Shown piece after piece: positions 33,966-45,310 of a DNA stretch of 64,000 nucleotides (the stretch's first letter is position 1; every line of letters begins with the position of its first letter). Position numbers and translations under genes: made by a program. Location of the stretch: assembly GCF_000283155.1 (NCBI RefSeq), contig NW_004454240.1:1939201-2003200 (forward strand), written 5' to 3'. Below the pieces are notes generated by a model. That model did no database searches. It had not been told where the DNA came from and was given only the letters and a program-made list of their open reading frames with translations. Origin of the DNA: Ceratotherium simum simum (lineage: Eukaryota > Chordata > Mammalia > Perissodactyla > Rhinocerotidae).

Positions 33966-35300
33966 CTGCAAAAAAAAAGGAGACACGTTAGCACTTTATA
34001 ATCTGCCTCCCTGTGTCCTCGTCTCCCTACAACATTCACCTCACCCCCACCTCTGCCAGAAAACAGCCTTGTCAGTGGTACTTGCTCACACCTGCCCCAT
34101 GGGCCTCTCTGCTTCCCACTGGCAAGAAAGCACAGGAAGCCCTTCACTGTCCCTGGGACAGGAGTCAGGAGTCCTCTCGTTCAGTGAAATATAGCTGAGC
34201 AAAGAGATATGACCCGGAAGCCATGAAGCCTCCACCAAAAACCACCCCAATTTCTCAGGACCTGTTCTTATAGGTAGCAGTCAACTGTGCTCAGTTGCTC
34301 TCTTGCAACTTGTAAGAATCACAGGGAAGCTTCAACTGGTTGAGATACACTGCCCGTGTCCCCTCATCTATAGGCAGGGGAGTCAGGGCACTCACGCAGG
34401 TCCCCAAAGCTGCAGCCTAACTTCACCCTTTTAAGGGTCTACCTATTCCCCCTTCACTGGAAGAAGCATCCAGAAAAGTGGCACAAAGCTTGGCTAAGGT
34501 CCCTAGTGCCCTTTAAGAGCAATGCTGAGCCCTGCTTTCTCCTCAGGATAGAGCTCCATATATCCTGGCAATGATGAGCTTTTCCTAAAACAGTTGCCAA
34601 GCCGGCTGGTCGTGGGTGCCTGGAGGTCCCAAAGTGGCTGGCGACAGTGCCAGGGAAGGCAGCGATATTTACATCAAGCCCCAGGATGCCTGCTCACAGA
34701 CTTCCTCTGAGCCTAAGACTCCTGGGCAGATATTACAAGGCCTCCAGCCACAACTCCTGCTCCCGTGCTCCAGTGCTCCCAAAGTTCATGGGGTTTGAAT
34801 TGTGGCTTCTCTGGCCTGCTCACGGGATCTCTGGAGGAAAACTGGGCAGTTACCTGATCATTTAACCCAGCTAAAAGGCAAGGACACCAAGCCTTAACCC
34901 AGGAGTCCTAGCGACCTAGAAAGGCAATTCAGGACAATATCCCACAGGAGCCATCTTTCTTTTGATCTCTGAGCAAATCTGTAAAACTGGCAGTACCTAC
35001 AGCACATAATGCCCACGGCAGGAATTTACTCATTGGCAGCTCACCCTTCCCGGAGCCCCAGGGATGCTTTTTAGTCAGGGCCTGGCCAGAACTGCAGGGC
35101 TTACACTCTCCTGTAATCCCCGGCCTAAACCCCATCCCATAAGGACAAAATGGCCACAGCATTTCCAGGGTCTCAAAGTGTACATGGCTAAAAGAAGCAC
35201 TAGCCTCTGAACAGAAATGGCAGCCGTGCAACGCTGGAATGAGGATGGCTGGGACACACGGCGGAGCTACATGACATGGGGGAGAATGACATACACTTAC
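33966..35300 (-). other. DLG3: DLG3 intron
   Basis: This 1,335-bp GT-AG intron contains no recognised repeat or extra exon. I checked it for further cassette exons on the minus strand and saw none with both splice sites. Confidence 0.7.
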
Positions 35301-35342
35301 TGGAACTGCTTTCGCTGTCACTGGTGTTGGATGTCACTCCCT
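35301..35342 (-). CDS. DLG3: DLG3 42-bp cassette exon (14 residues)
   Basis: After acceptor 'GCTTGCAG', 42 bp encode (Q/K)GVTSNTSDSESSS(K), followed by GTAAGTG. Its length is a multiple of three and its phases are equal (1 in, 1 out), so it can be included or skipped without changing frame. SAP102 is known to have a 14-residue alternatively spliced insert between SH3 and GK (called I2), and this exon fits it exactly in size and place. The segment is serine- and acid-rich, probably flexible and phosphorylatable. Confidence 0.92.
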
Positions 35343-37051
35343 CTGCAAGCCAACAAGAAAGAGACTCCAATTCAGAACACACCACTGAGAGGTCACACGC
35401 AGCACAAAACTCAAATACTCCAGGAGCGAGACACTGAGCTGCCAACCAAGTCAGGCCACAGGTCTGCCACATCCAGGCTACCAACTGGGAGGCACAGCTC
35501 TAATCCTGAGCCCCCGGCCACCTCGTACTTGTCCCCAGAGCCCTCTTGGTCTGCCAAGTCCCTCCCTATACACTACAAGCCTTCCATTCTTTGGCAGCAT
35601 CCTCTTCATCTGAACCAAAAGAACTGACTTGGATGGTTTCCAAACCCTATCTCAAAATGCATCTTCCAAGGCTCACAATAGGAAAGGAAAGGTAGCAACA
35701 GTAGCAAAGAGAAGGCCAGGGACCAGGCTGCACTTGAATTTCCTCCCCAGATAGAGCCCCTGAAGTACAGATTTGTGAGGTGCTCCAGAACTAAGAGGCT
35801 AAGCACTGGGTAGGTTGAGCAGTCACTAAGGACCAGTGTTTTGACCATTCAGTGGGACCAACAGCCCTCCTGCCACCACTACCTAGGAGGAAGGCTTGGC
35901 CTCAGTGGTAAGGGGGGTGCTCCTCCATCCACTAGAAGACAGACATGTCAAAACACAGAGACAATGAACAAAGAAGAACACTTGGAGGACAAGACAGCCC
36001 TCCTGTCTCAGACCGTTGGGACCTGCCCCCATCTGAATGTGGGCGGAGCAGCCACAATCACAGGAGGCACAAGGCAAAGTTTGGCCCAAACAAAGCCCGC
36101 TACTCCCAAGACGACAGGCGAATGAAGATGAAACATGGACAGGACAAACTATGGAGACACTGCTCATTTCAGCCAAGACGACACTCTTCTGGACCGTGAT
36201 ATGCTGTGGCCCCCTGGAAGGACTGGCTGAGTCGCCACCCATGGCTAGGTTCTAAGCAATTCCCTGCGGAAGCTCCTTTCCCTTCATGCCTCTATTATTG
36301 ATTGAAGGAGAGTATATGCTGACAGACCTCACCCAGCATGGCAGTGTGTGTGTACACCTCTGCACACAGCGGGGACGCTAAGGCCCTGTCATCTAGGTCC
36401 CTTCATTTTCTACTCTAGGAGTATTTTCCAGAGACGAGAGGTCAGTCAGAGTTTTCCTGAGCTAAAGTACTAGATATAGATGGTCCATAAATGCTGCTGA
36501 GGCCCCTACCAGCTCAGGCCATTAGAGATGCTGTGCGGAAAGCCGGCCCTCAGCTGTTTGCTGAGGCCCCTGGACCTGCTGGGACATCCCAGATGTATTT
36601 TGGGTAAAGGGCTTCACAGGACTCTTGCCCCTAGTTAGAGACCGAAACAGCTCATTCTTAAGCCCAGTTCTTTAGTACTGTCTCACTAAGAGAGGAATCC
36701 AACCAGCAGGCACCCCTCACCTCAACAACAGGGTAGAGATGAGCTGAGTGGTCATCTCTGGAGAAGTACTCCTTGCCCACCTCCCTTCTAAGGTGGGATG
36801 CCAAGATGGCTCCCTACCACTTCAAGGTACAAAAGGAAAACACAGACATGAATGATAGGTTTTTATTAGGGTACCAGGGATCCAGAGCAAAAGGTGACAC
36901 TCAGAGACACTTGTACTTCCTCCTGCGGTAGTACCATCACAAACACTGCCCTCCCCTCACCCTTTGCCCTTACCCACGTCCCCTACACCCCCAACCCCAG
37001 CATCTCCACTCATGCCACAAATATAGTTAATGGTGTGTAAGTTTGACTTAC
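35343..37051 (-). other. DLG3: DLG3 intron
   Basis: This 1,709-bp GT-AG intron lies between two HOOK cassettes. Some plus-strand open frames occur in 35,841-36,255, but they have no coding support. No repeat family is identified. Confidence 0.7.
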
Positions 37052-37097
37052 TCAGGTTCTTTGCTCCATAATAATCGTCACTTAACCCAGGGAAGTC
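37052..37097 (-). CDS. DLG3: DLG3 46-bp HOOK exon (FPGLSDDYYGAKNL)
   Basis: The minus strand reads acceptor 'CTGTCTGTGAAATCAG', then 46 bp encoding DFPGLSDDYYGAKNL(K), then donor GTAAGTC. It is too short to stand out as an open frame, but the peptide matches the DLG3 HOOK segment that follows ...GMIESNR. It enters in phase 0 and leaves in phase 1, exactly like the exon at 38,943-39,042, so the two cannot both be used in one in-frame mRNA. The tandem tyrosines are a possible phosphorylation site (inference). Confidence 0.93.
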
Positions 37098-38942
37098 CTG
37101 ATTTCACAGACAGCAAGGACAAAGAGGGAGGGAGGGAGGGAAAGAATTGGGGGACAAGAAAGAAAGTAGAGGAAAAAGACAAGGGGAAGGAAGAATACAG
37201 AGCCAGGTGAGCATTAGTGACAGAAGTATGAAATACTATGAAGACCTCTAACTACAGTGAGGTTAAGAACTTTGCTGCAGAAAGAATGTCCCAGGTCAGA
37301 TAAGATACCTGGACGTCACGCTGCCTTATGTGCTGCCAGAGGGCCTTGGAGTGGACTACCTTTCTGAGGTGGCCTACAGCCTGTAGGCTGAAAGGACAGG
37401 TGACTTCCCAAGGGTTGGAGCACTTGCTTTGACTAAATTTGTAGTTATAGAGCCCAGGTCTCTGCTTTGCCCCTGAAATCACCGTTTCCCTCTGAGGGTG
37501 CATGAAAGAGCAAACATCTGTGTGTGGCAGGCAGGCAGGCAGAATTATCATCCCAAGGAGCTTGCGTGCAGTACTGACTCACTCTGTCCAAACCCTTCAG
37601 GGAAGGCTTCATGCAGTCTGAGTTATGTAGACCACAGGGGATAAGCTCAGCTTCTGGAGAATAAGCACTAGGCAGTTTCAACTCTTATCTAATGGGCAAC
37701 CCCCCACCTCAGCTGAGCCACCCAACAGCGCGCCCTCCCCAGGCTGGGCTCAGTGCAGAGGCTCTGGGACTCGTCTGGTAAACTGTGGTGACCTCACCTC
37801 AGGCCTCTGTCTCAGACTATCTCCTACTACTCATGAGCAGAACCAACTGCACCTAGTGCTTCTTACTGAGCTACCCAGGACTGTGAGTCCTAACCTCCAT
37901 CTGGATGAGGGCAGCCTTGTATCTACTGGCTACCACCCCAGACAGCAACGATCTATGTATACCATGACCATGAATCAGGCTGGCCTAGAAAAAGGACATT
38001 TCCTATCAGAACTAGTCAGTCTCCTGCCAGTCCCAACAGCACAGGACCCCAAGACCCCTCTTGTGAGGCAGAAAAGGAGAGGTTTACAATTCACCATGAG
38101 CCACATGAGATTCAGTTCACCAGCCTGACCTGGTGTTTAAAGTTAGAGTCAGAACAGTTAATTTCTGAGGCATATAGTAGAATAATAATATTTCTCAGGA
38201 TTAAACTGGTTCTTAAAAGTTCACTTAGTTCAGCTTTATGGCCTTTTCTACCAAACCAGCTTTGTGTTTCTCGATAAATCTTTATTTGGACAAAGTTGAG
38301 TAATGCCCCTTCTGTGTCAATTCCCTTAAGCAGAAAGGATTTTATTTTGCAAGCTGGCTCTGTAATCACTCTGGGATAACGGTGAGTCTGTTAGAGCCAT
38401 GTGGACATCCTGTGTGCATATGCACATGCATGTAATTCAAGAAGCAGGCCCGACTCCAGGCGTCCAGGGAAGAAAAGGCTCTTCTCTTAACACAGATGAG
38501 TGAAGTTAAGGGAACGAAAACACAAAAGAAAGAAGCCAGGAGAGCAACACTGAGTCCCTAGACCTCGGTCTCTTCAAAACCATTTTTCTAAACCTGACAC
38601 TGGCTGAGAACTCATCACTGCCACACTAGAGCTCAGCCTGGCGCTCTGAGCGCCCGTGCCAGGGACTTCCTGGTAGGCCAGCCCTGGAACCAGTTCCACC
38701 TCAGAGCCTCCAACATTCTTTCAGAGCCCAGAGCTGGACAAAAAAGACCCAACGTCTCCCTGTGCAGACCGGTTTCTACCCTGACTCTGCAAATAAGCAG
38801 GTACTCATACACACACACGCACACATAGCTACACACACGCACGCACACACACTTTCCCAGTCTTCTCAGAAGGGGAGGTACGAATGAGGACGAGAGGGCG
38901 GGGCTGTGGGCGGTCTGCTCTCTGTACCCTGCTGCTACTTAC
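37098..38942 (-). other. DLG3: DLG3 intron between alternative HOOK exons
   Basis: This stretch of 1,845 bp contains a (GAGG)n run at about 37,125-37,140 and CA-rich tracts at about 38,805-38,850. No transposon is recognised. Confidence 0.7.
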
Positions 38943-39042
38943 GTTCCTGTATGCTGCTCTCCTGGGTCATGTTTTCTTTGCTCTTGTAAAATGGAAACTT
39001 TCGAGAGAGGCGGAAACTCTTTTTACGTTTCGTTTTGATCGA
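38943..39042 (-). CDS. DLG3: DLG3 100-bp basic HOOK exon (SIKTKRKKSFRLSRKF)
   Basis: After 'CATGTTCTTTCACAG', 100 bp encode SIKTKRKKSFRLSRKFPFYK then SKENMTQESSIQE, plus one base, before GTAAGTAGC. The peptide is strongly basic (KTKRKKSF...SRK) and is the DLG3 counterpart of the basic HOOK insert in DLG1 and DLG4 (KRK...FSRKFPFYK). In MAGUKs this region binds calmodulin or protein 4.1-like partners and modulates SH3-GK packing. It is phase 0 in and phase 1 out, so it replaces 37,052-37,097 rather than adding to it. Confidence 0.93.
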
Positions 39043-39846
39043 CTGTGAAAGAACATGAAGATGGAGGGGAAGGACAGAAGAAAAAAAAAACAGAACAATG
39101 GGTTTTAAAGCATGCAAGAAAAACTAAAATGGAGACAATGGTGAGCTAAATAAAAGACCATCTCTCACAAATGGAGTCTATGAGATTAAATGAAAGTTGA
39201 TGTAAGAGGAAAATTATGTTTACAGGAAAATGTTGTAGGGATGGCAGAGTTTGCTACCGAATCCAGACTCACAGCACTCACTGGTACTTCCTAAAGGACA
39301 AAGATCACTGTAGCCTCCTGGACACACGCCCTAAGGTGCCACTGATATACACAGAGTCTTTTACTCCATATCTCTCCTCTACTACTCTGGAAGTTCTTTG
39401 GCCTGCGAAGCTCATAGAAGAAAAGGGGTGGATGGCAAGAGCCCTCATGCCTCATTTGGTCTAAAGGGCAGTCGGAGCTCTGTGGCTGGCCTTCCTCACT
39501 GGACGACGAGGCCAGGTTCTGTTCAGGGTCCCCCAGCTCTGACAGAGTCTGCAGCCAAGGAGACACGCACATGTGCTTTCATGTGCTCCAAGCAAGTCAG
39601 CCTTCCAGACAGTCCAACTCCAACACACCTCAAGAGCCAGTTACCCAGCGGGGAGGAGTACAGACTGGCCAGAGAGTTTGAGTGCCCTCTCTCTGCTTTC
39701 TGAAAAGCAGTTAGTATTCTGACAGGACAGACCCAGCCCCCTGAAAAAGAGATATTCTTTTGTACTCCCCAGTTCTCTTATCTACCAGACAGACTCCAAG
39801 CTTCTTACTCCTCTTCACATATTGGCTGACTTCCTTCCCCACTTAC
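39043..39846 (-). other. DLG3: DLG3 intron
   Basis: This is an 804-bp GT-AG intron with no recognised repeat. Confidence 0.75.
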
Positions 39847-39922
39847 CCTGTTAGACTCAATCATCCCAGTCCTGGCATGGAACTTCACAGTTTTCAATCG
39901 AGCTCTTTCTTTCTTTTCCACC
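39847..39922 (-). CDS. DLG3: DLG3 exon after SH3 (start of HOOK)
   Basis: The exon follows 'GACTCCAAAACAG' and precedes GTAAGTGGGG. It has 76 bp encoding (R)VEKKERARLKTVKFHARTGM then IESNR. This is the conserved MAGUK segment between the SH3 core and the HOOK helix. The final codon AGG is complete, so the next exon must begin in phase 0. Both HOOK alternatives do. Confidence 0.96.
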
Positions 39923-40166
39923 CTGTTTTGGAGTCAGAAAGAGGTCCTGTTACTGCCCGTGCATGGTCTCAGCAGTGGGCTGCAGCAGGCACAGCAGCCA
40001 CTTTTTGGCTCATTGAGTCATAACCACGTCCTGAGCACCAGCTCTCTACCAAAGAGGAGTAATAAAGCACATCCGCTGCTCTCCGCAACTTAGAGTTTAA
40101 CAGGGAAAAAGAAACCAACACCAAGGGAGGGCAAGGAAGGCCTCTCTCATGGTCATGACAACTCAC

Positions 40167-40343
40167 CTCTTCTTACTGGGGATCACGCCAATTTGCTCGC
40201 TTTCTCCATGTGGGGTCACCAGTCTTGCCTGCCACCATTCATCATCAGAGGCATTAATGACATGCAGAATATCACCATAGGAGAAGCTGAGCCCCTGGCT
40301 TGGCAGGCAGCTGTCCCGAGTCCGGTCATAATCAAACAGGGCC
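40167..40343 (-). CDS. DLG3: DLG3 SH3-domain exon
   Basis: This 177-bp exon lies between 'ACTGTGCATTTCAG' and GTGAGTTG. It encodes (R)[20 protein letters not shown], then [20 protein letters not shown], then [18 protein letters not shown](R). ALFDYD, the DEWW pair and GVIPSKKR are hallmark SH3 elements of DLG proteins. DLG SH3 domains pack against the guanylate-kinase domain instead of acting as simple proline-motif binders. The RTRDSCLP insertion in the RT loop is a DLG feature. Confidence 0.97.
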
Positions 40344-40929
40344 CTGAAATGCACAGTGAAAGATGAAGTGATCATCCCAACCCTAAATGCCAGGAGACTG
40401 GCACTCTGGAACAATGGTGGAGGAAGGCCAACCCAAAGAGTCAGCACAGACCCACAGGCCTCACAGCAGACCAGATGGAATTCTCTGGAAGACTGCATCC
40501 TTCTTTCAATCCCAACGTTGTAAATATGTGCCTCCTTCTCAAAGAAACATCCCATTCTCCCAACAAGGGGCATAAGAGAAAATCTTTCACAAGTCCCATC
40601 TCCTCCCAGCTTTTGGACACAAGGTGAAAGTCCAAAGTGGAACATGCTCAGTAGTCCTCTCCCTCCCCCACATCCCAGGGAAACAACTCAGCTCTACCAA
40701 TGGGCCTTCTCAGTTTACAAACATATTTTCAAAAACTAGTTGAAGATAGGACATAAAAATGTGTTAACTATGATCCCAAACAATGAATGGTAAATGCTAT
40801 GGAAACACAAAAGAGAAAAGGGCCCTGTGTCCTGGGGCAGCCAAGGAAAAAGCTAAGGCTGACGCTGACCCACACAATAATAAAGCTGAAAGGAACCCTA
40901 TGAGGAAGTCTCCTCGTTCAGTGTATCTA

Positions 40930-40930
<1 letters not shown>

Positions 40931-40963
<33 letters not shown>

Positions 40964-40964
40964 A
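40931..40964. repeat. TCTG/TC microsatellite
   Basis: A compound tract of (TCTG)n running into an uninterrupted (TC)n run. It is likely polymorphic. Confidence 0.9.
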
Positions 40965-41784
40965 TATAGGGGGAAACGAATGCTCAGGAAGGAAGAATAA
41001 TTTGACCTAGCTCACACACCTAACTAACCTGGGACAGAACCCAGGTCCTCTGACAAGACATGCAGAGTAAAGAGATAAAGGGGAAGGTGGGAAAAGGTGG
41101 GGAGGGAACTATACCATTCAGGCTTGAGAAAAAGGAGGAGACCAGCTTGGTTGCAGCTGGGAGTCATAGGAAATGAGGATGGAAATAAAGGTCTAGGGCA
41201 AATTTTGGAAGGCCTTGAGTACACTTGATCCAGTGGCCCCTAAAGATTGAGAGTAGGGAAGTGACACACCAAGAGAGCCTTTGGAACATTAATCCGACCT
41301 CATATGTATGTAATGGGATAATGGCAGGGGTGGGGGGTGTTGAAGGCAAATTTAAACCAAAGCTACAAGCTCAATCCTTCAGGATCCAGTGCTGACTTCG
41401 GCTCTGGTGAAGCTGGTACTTCACACCAGAGTTCCCTGCTCAGGGAACAAACTCACCTGCACCGAAGTGTCTACTTTTCTCATCCACTGGATCTCTCCTC
41501 ACATGGAGTCACCACAAATGGGTGATTTCAGTGAGAAGTTTGTATTTTCCTACTTGCAATCTAGGCTCTGCCTGTCTTCTCCATACTCTCTGGTAACCGG
41601 TTGGCACACAGCCCAGTGGACTTCCCAAATCTAGTTCCAAGACTTAGACTTCTACCTGCAACAGTGGTAAAACACACTATTTCCCCATGTGCAGGCCCAA
41701 ATGAAACACAGAATGTAGTAAAACTGTAGAGAGTGAAATACCCATCTACTTTTTAAACTTCTTGAAACAGAATCCTTAAGAAAT

Positions 41785-42165
41785 CACTACTCAGCCATAA
41801 GAAACGATGAAATCCAGCCATTTGTGACAACATGGATGGACATTGAGGGCATGATGCAAAGTGAAATAAGTCAGAGGGAGAAGGTCAAATACCGTATGAT
41901 TTCCTTCATTAAGTAGTAGATAATAACAACAATAAACAAACACATAGGGACAGAGATTGGATTGGTGGTTACCAGAGGGGAAGGGGGGAGGGAGGAGGGT
42001 GAAAGGGATAATTGGGTACATGTGTGTGGTGATGGGTTGTAATTAGTATTTTGGTGGTGAACATGATGTAATCTATGCAGAAATAGAAGTACAATGATGT
42101 ACACCTGAAATTTTTACAATGTTATAAACCAATGTTACTGCAATAAACAAAAAATTAAAAAAAAA
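41785..42165 (+). mobile_element. 5'-truncated L1 3' end
   Basis: It starts in the ORF2 C-terminus ('ACTACTCAGCCATAAGAAAC', 'GTGACAACATGGATGGAC'), passes 'AAGTGAAATAAGTCAGAGGG' into the 3' UTR ('ATGATGTACACCTGAAAT') and ends in poly(A) at about 42,154-42,168. Its good preservation indicates a relatively young lineage. It is antisense to DLG3. Confidence 0.9.
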
Positions 42166-42679
42166 AAAATCAGTGTCAGATTATTTGAAAATGAAAATAT
42201 CCAAACTCTGACAAAAAGTCTTTTATCTCCCTCAATTTACATGCTCAAAACAGTAAGGAGAGAAGCTGAGGCCAGCAGATTAAGGAGGCACTCTGTCCTC
42301 CAGCTTCTTTCCAGGCTCTATGTGACAGAATCAAATATGAACGCATTCACACTGCATTCAAAACCAAGTTTCCTAAAGCAAGGAAGGCATTCTGTCAGAT
42401 GTTCCTACGAAGACGTGCATGGTGAAGACTTGATTCTAAGTGACAATGAGAAACACCAAATGTCATTATGAGCTTCAAAGATTAAAACAAACATAGTAAG
42501 GAAAAGAACAGAACATGGGTTAAGCACAAATTAGTTTGGGGAGGGAAGGAAAGAAGATGTGAAAATTAATTAGAGATTAGGATGAGATTGTAGAAGATTA
42601 GAAGGGAGAGTTTACTGGTTACAAGTTTGAAACATAACAAGGACAATCCAATATACATTTTAGCACCTCCCAGAACCAT

Positions 42680-42884
42680 ACTTGACCTTTGGCAACAGCA
42701 GTAAGAAGCTGGAGTACATATGGTAAAGTTGATGTAAACACGGCTTCTGCATGTCAGGAATCCAATTATTGGCAATTTTTTAAACATCTGAGATTTAAGT
42801 AAAAGTAATATGCCAATTTACTTCCAAGATGAATTTCAGATCCCTTACAATATTAAAACACATATAGCACGAGCTAAGTAAAAA
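42680..42884 (-). repeat. Left arm of 205-bp inverted repeat
   Basis: Its reverse complement matches 44,038-44,241 with about twelve substitutions (about 94% identity by hand) and no clear indel. The repeat stops sharply on both sides. In the minus sense the arm contains a short frame beginning MFKKLPIIGFLTC that has no family I recognise. The repeat is not an ERE, L1 or MIR. Confidence 0.9.
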
Positions 42885-43560
42885 CAAAACAAGTGCAGAT
42901 CTAAGTCAACAAGAACGCCGGCAGTCACCAGGGTGTGGCGGGCACGGTGGGCATGGCACTGTTTGGTTTGATTTTTAACCAAAGGCATATGTTCCTTTTA
43001 CAACTTTCAAAATGTGTAAGTCAGCTTAAAAAGAAACTGCTTTCAAACATTTTATCTGTTTCTTTTTCTTTTCTGACACATTTCTAAATAACTGCTTCTT
43101 CTTGCTATTTATTGTCTTTTTTTTTTTAACATTTTAGAGATTATATATTGGTTTTCTATAGTACTCACCCATCCTTTCTCACCTGCCCTCCCATTTTAGT
43201 TATATCACATTTTTTGGTTAAAGAAAATTTAATTTTATATTATTATGTAAACGGTGTCCATGGATGACTACCCTTCCTTTCCTATAAACTTTTTGTTTCT
43301 TTCCTGGTGGAAATGCATGCCTAATTTTTTATTTGATTCTATTTCTATGTCCTTATTATTTTGTTGCTCCATGATTTAACATATAGAGGGCTATTTAGAT
43401 TTACTATTTCTTTTTGCTACAGCTAAAATATTTGAAAGCAGTTGCCTTTGTGGAGCAAGAAAAGGAGAGAATAGGCAAGGGATTAATTTTTTTGCATATG
43501 CTATTGTAATATTTGAGATTTTAAACTATTCATATGCAGATTGCATTAAAAATTAAATTA

Positions 43561-43850
43561 GGGCCGGCCCGGTGGCTTAGCGGTTAAGTGCGTGTGCTCC
43601 GCTACTGGCGGCCCAGGTTCAGATCCCGGGCGCCCACGGATGCACGGCTTCTCCGGCCATGCTGAGGCCGCGTCCCACAGACAGCAACTAGAAGGATGTG
43701 CAGCTATGACATACAACTATCTACTGGGGCTTTGGGGAAGAAAAAAGGAGGAGGATTGGCAAAAGATGTTAGCTCAGAGCCGGTCTTCCTCAGCAAAAAG
43801 AGGAGGATTAGCACGGATGTTAGCTCAGGACTGATCTCCCTCACACAAAA
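43561..43850 (+). mobile_element. ERE, sense, inside the inverted-repeat spacer
   Basis: It begins 'GGGCCGGCCCGGTGGCTTAG', has the B box GGTTCAGATCC and 'CTACTGGGGCTTTGGGG', and ends with two 'TGTTAGCTCAG' blocks and an A-rich tail. It is a full-length copy. Confidence 0.95.
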
Positions 43851-44037
43851 CTAAATAAATTAATTCATTAAACTAATATAAGCTCACTATAGAATATTTG
43901 AAAAACATAAGTCTAAAAAAAGAAAAATCACATTTACTATAACTTTGAAAAAACCACTCTTCATATTGTTGTGGTATTGTATAATACCGTGTAATAAACA
44001 CACAAACCCCAAAATACAAGTTTTTGTCAATTTGACC

Positions 44038-44241
44038 TTTTACTTAGCTCATGCTATATGTGTTTTAATATTGTAAGGTATCTGAAATTCATCTTGGAAG
44101 TAAACTGGCATATTAGTTTTATTTAAATCTCAGGTGTTTAAAAAATTACCAATAATTGGATTCCTGACATGTAGAAGACATGTTTACATCAACTTTACCA
44201 TATGTACTCCAGCTTCTTACCGCTGTTGCCGAAGGTCAAGT
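44038..44241 (+). repeat. Right arm of 205-bp inverted repeat
   Basis: This arm is the inverted partner of 42,680-42,884. It encodes the same decayed peptide start (MFKKLPIIGFLTC) on the plus strand. It is followed directly by a perfect 9-bp hairpin (TTTGGGAAA, loop TTT, TTTCCCAAA) at 44,241-44,261. The spacer of about 1.15 kb holds an ERE and a shorter inverted match (about 43,034-43,061 versus 43,416-43,443, built on AACTGCTTTCAAA). Confidence 0.9.
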
Positions 44242-44485
44242 TTGGGAAATTTTTTCCCAAATTTCACTAAGTCCAAAACACAGTGTTTGCAAACATACAA
44301 TTTTGCAACCTTAGTTGTCACTTGAAATTATACCATTACTATTTCCCATATCATTGACTATTCTTCAAAACTAATAATTCTAATGATGATACAATATTCT
44401 TTTCTTAAGGATCTTCATTAATTAAACAAATATTTGAGCATCTAATATGACTAGGCACTCTTCTAGGCACTTAAAAAAAAAAGTA

Positions 44486-44734
44486 GGGGCCGGCCCAGTG
44501 GCGTAGTGGTTAAGCTCGTGTGCTCCGCTTCAGCAGCCCGGGGTTTGTGGGTTCAGATCCCAGGCACGGACCAATGCACCGCTCATCAAGCCATGCTGTG
44601 GCAGTGTCCCATATAAAGTAAAGGAAGATGAGCACAGATGATAGCTCAGGGCCAGTCTTCCTCAGCAAAAAAGAGGAGGATTGGCAACAGATGTTAGCTC
44701 AGGGCTAATCTTCCTCACACACCCACACACAAAA
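44486..44734 (+). mobile_element. ERE variant, sense
   Basis: It begins 'GGGGCCGGCCCAGTGGCGTA' and continues with 'AAGCCATGCTGTGGCAGTG', two 'AGCTCAGGGC' tail blocks and a CA-rich A tail. It belongs to the same subtype as the copies at 14,346 and 56,388. Confidence 0.95.
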
Positions 44735-45109
44735 ATGGAGAATCGATGTACCAAGCACCTGGCTTGCGTCATTTATTTCTGATGAGGAACATATTTGGCT
44801 CTAAGTTCCCTGGCAAACAAGGCAAAAAAAAGCAATTTCCCAATAAAAAGGGGTACCCAAGTCTATCTGGATTTTGTTTGAAGAATTTGTGAATGAGGAA
44901 TACTGAACAACAGAATGGACAATGCTTTTTTAAAACTATAATTCTGTTAAAGACATAGCAGCATAATATACTTGAATTTGAAATTCTGAACTGTAATATC
45001 ATTCTCAGTTGAGAATGTAAAAGATGATTAACAATAATTTCCTTTTCTATCAATCACAAGTGCAAATGGGAGAAGAGCTTTGCAGAACATTGGAGCCTCA
45101 GAGGTCATT

Positions 45110-45310
45110 TTGTCCCATTTCCTCTGCATTAAAGAAAATTCCTTCAGTATTCTCCAAATTTCTTTCCAGCTCTAACATTTAATGAGTCTGAGTCTTTCCT
45201 AGGTCTTCTCTACCAGGCTAAACATTCCCAATTCCTTCAGTCCTTCCATTATCATGATTTTGATTTGTTTTCCAAACCCATGATGTGGATTTTCTCTAAA
45301 TCCACTGTCT
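45110..45310 (+). mobile_element. CR1/L3 fragment
   Basis: It carries 'TCTCTACCAGGCTAAACATT' followed by 'CCCAATTCCTTCAGTCCTTC', the L3 3' phrase. Confidence 0.6.

Noticed and set aside
36541..36560. GCCGGCCCTCAGC motif resembling an ERE head
   Set aside because: No B box, body or tail follows. It is a chance match in unique DLG3 intron.
40163..40645. 160-codon minus-strand frame upstream of the DLG3 SH3 exon
   Set aside because: Only the C-terminal part (40,167-40,343) is the SH3 exon. The N-terminal extension is open intron read through the acceptor site.
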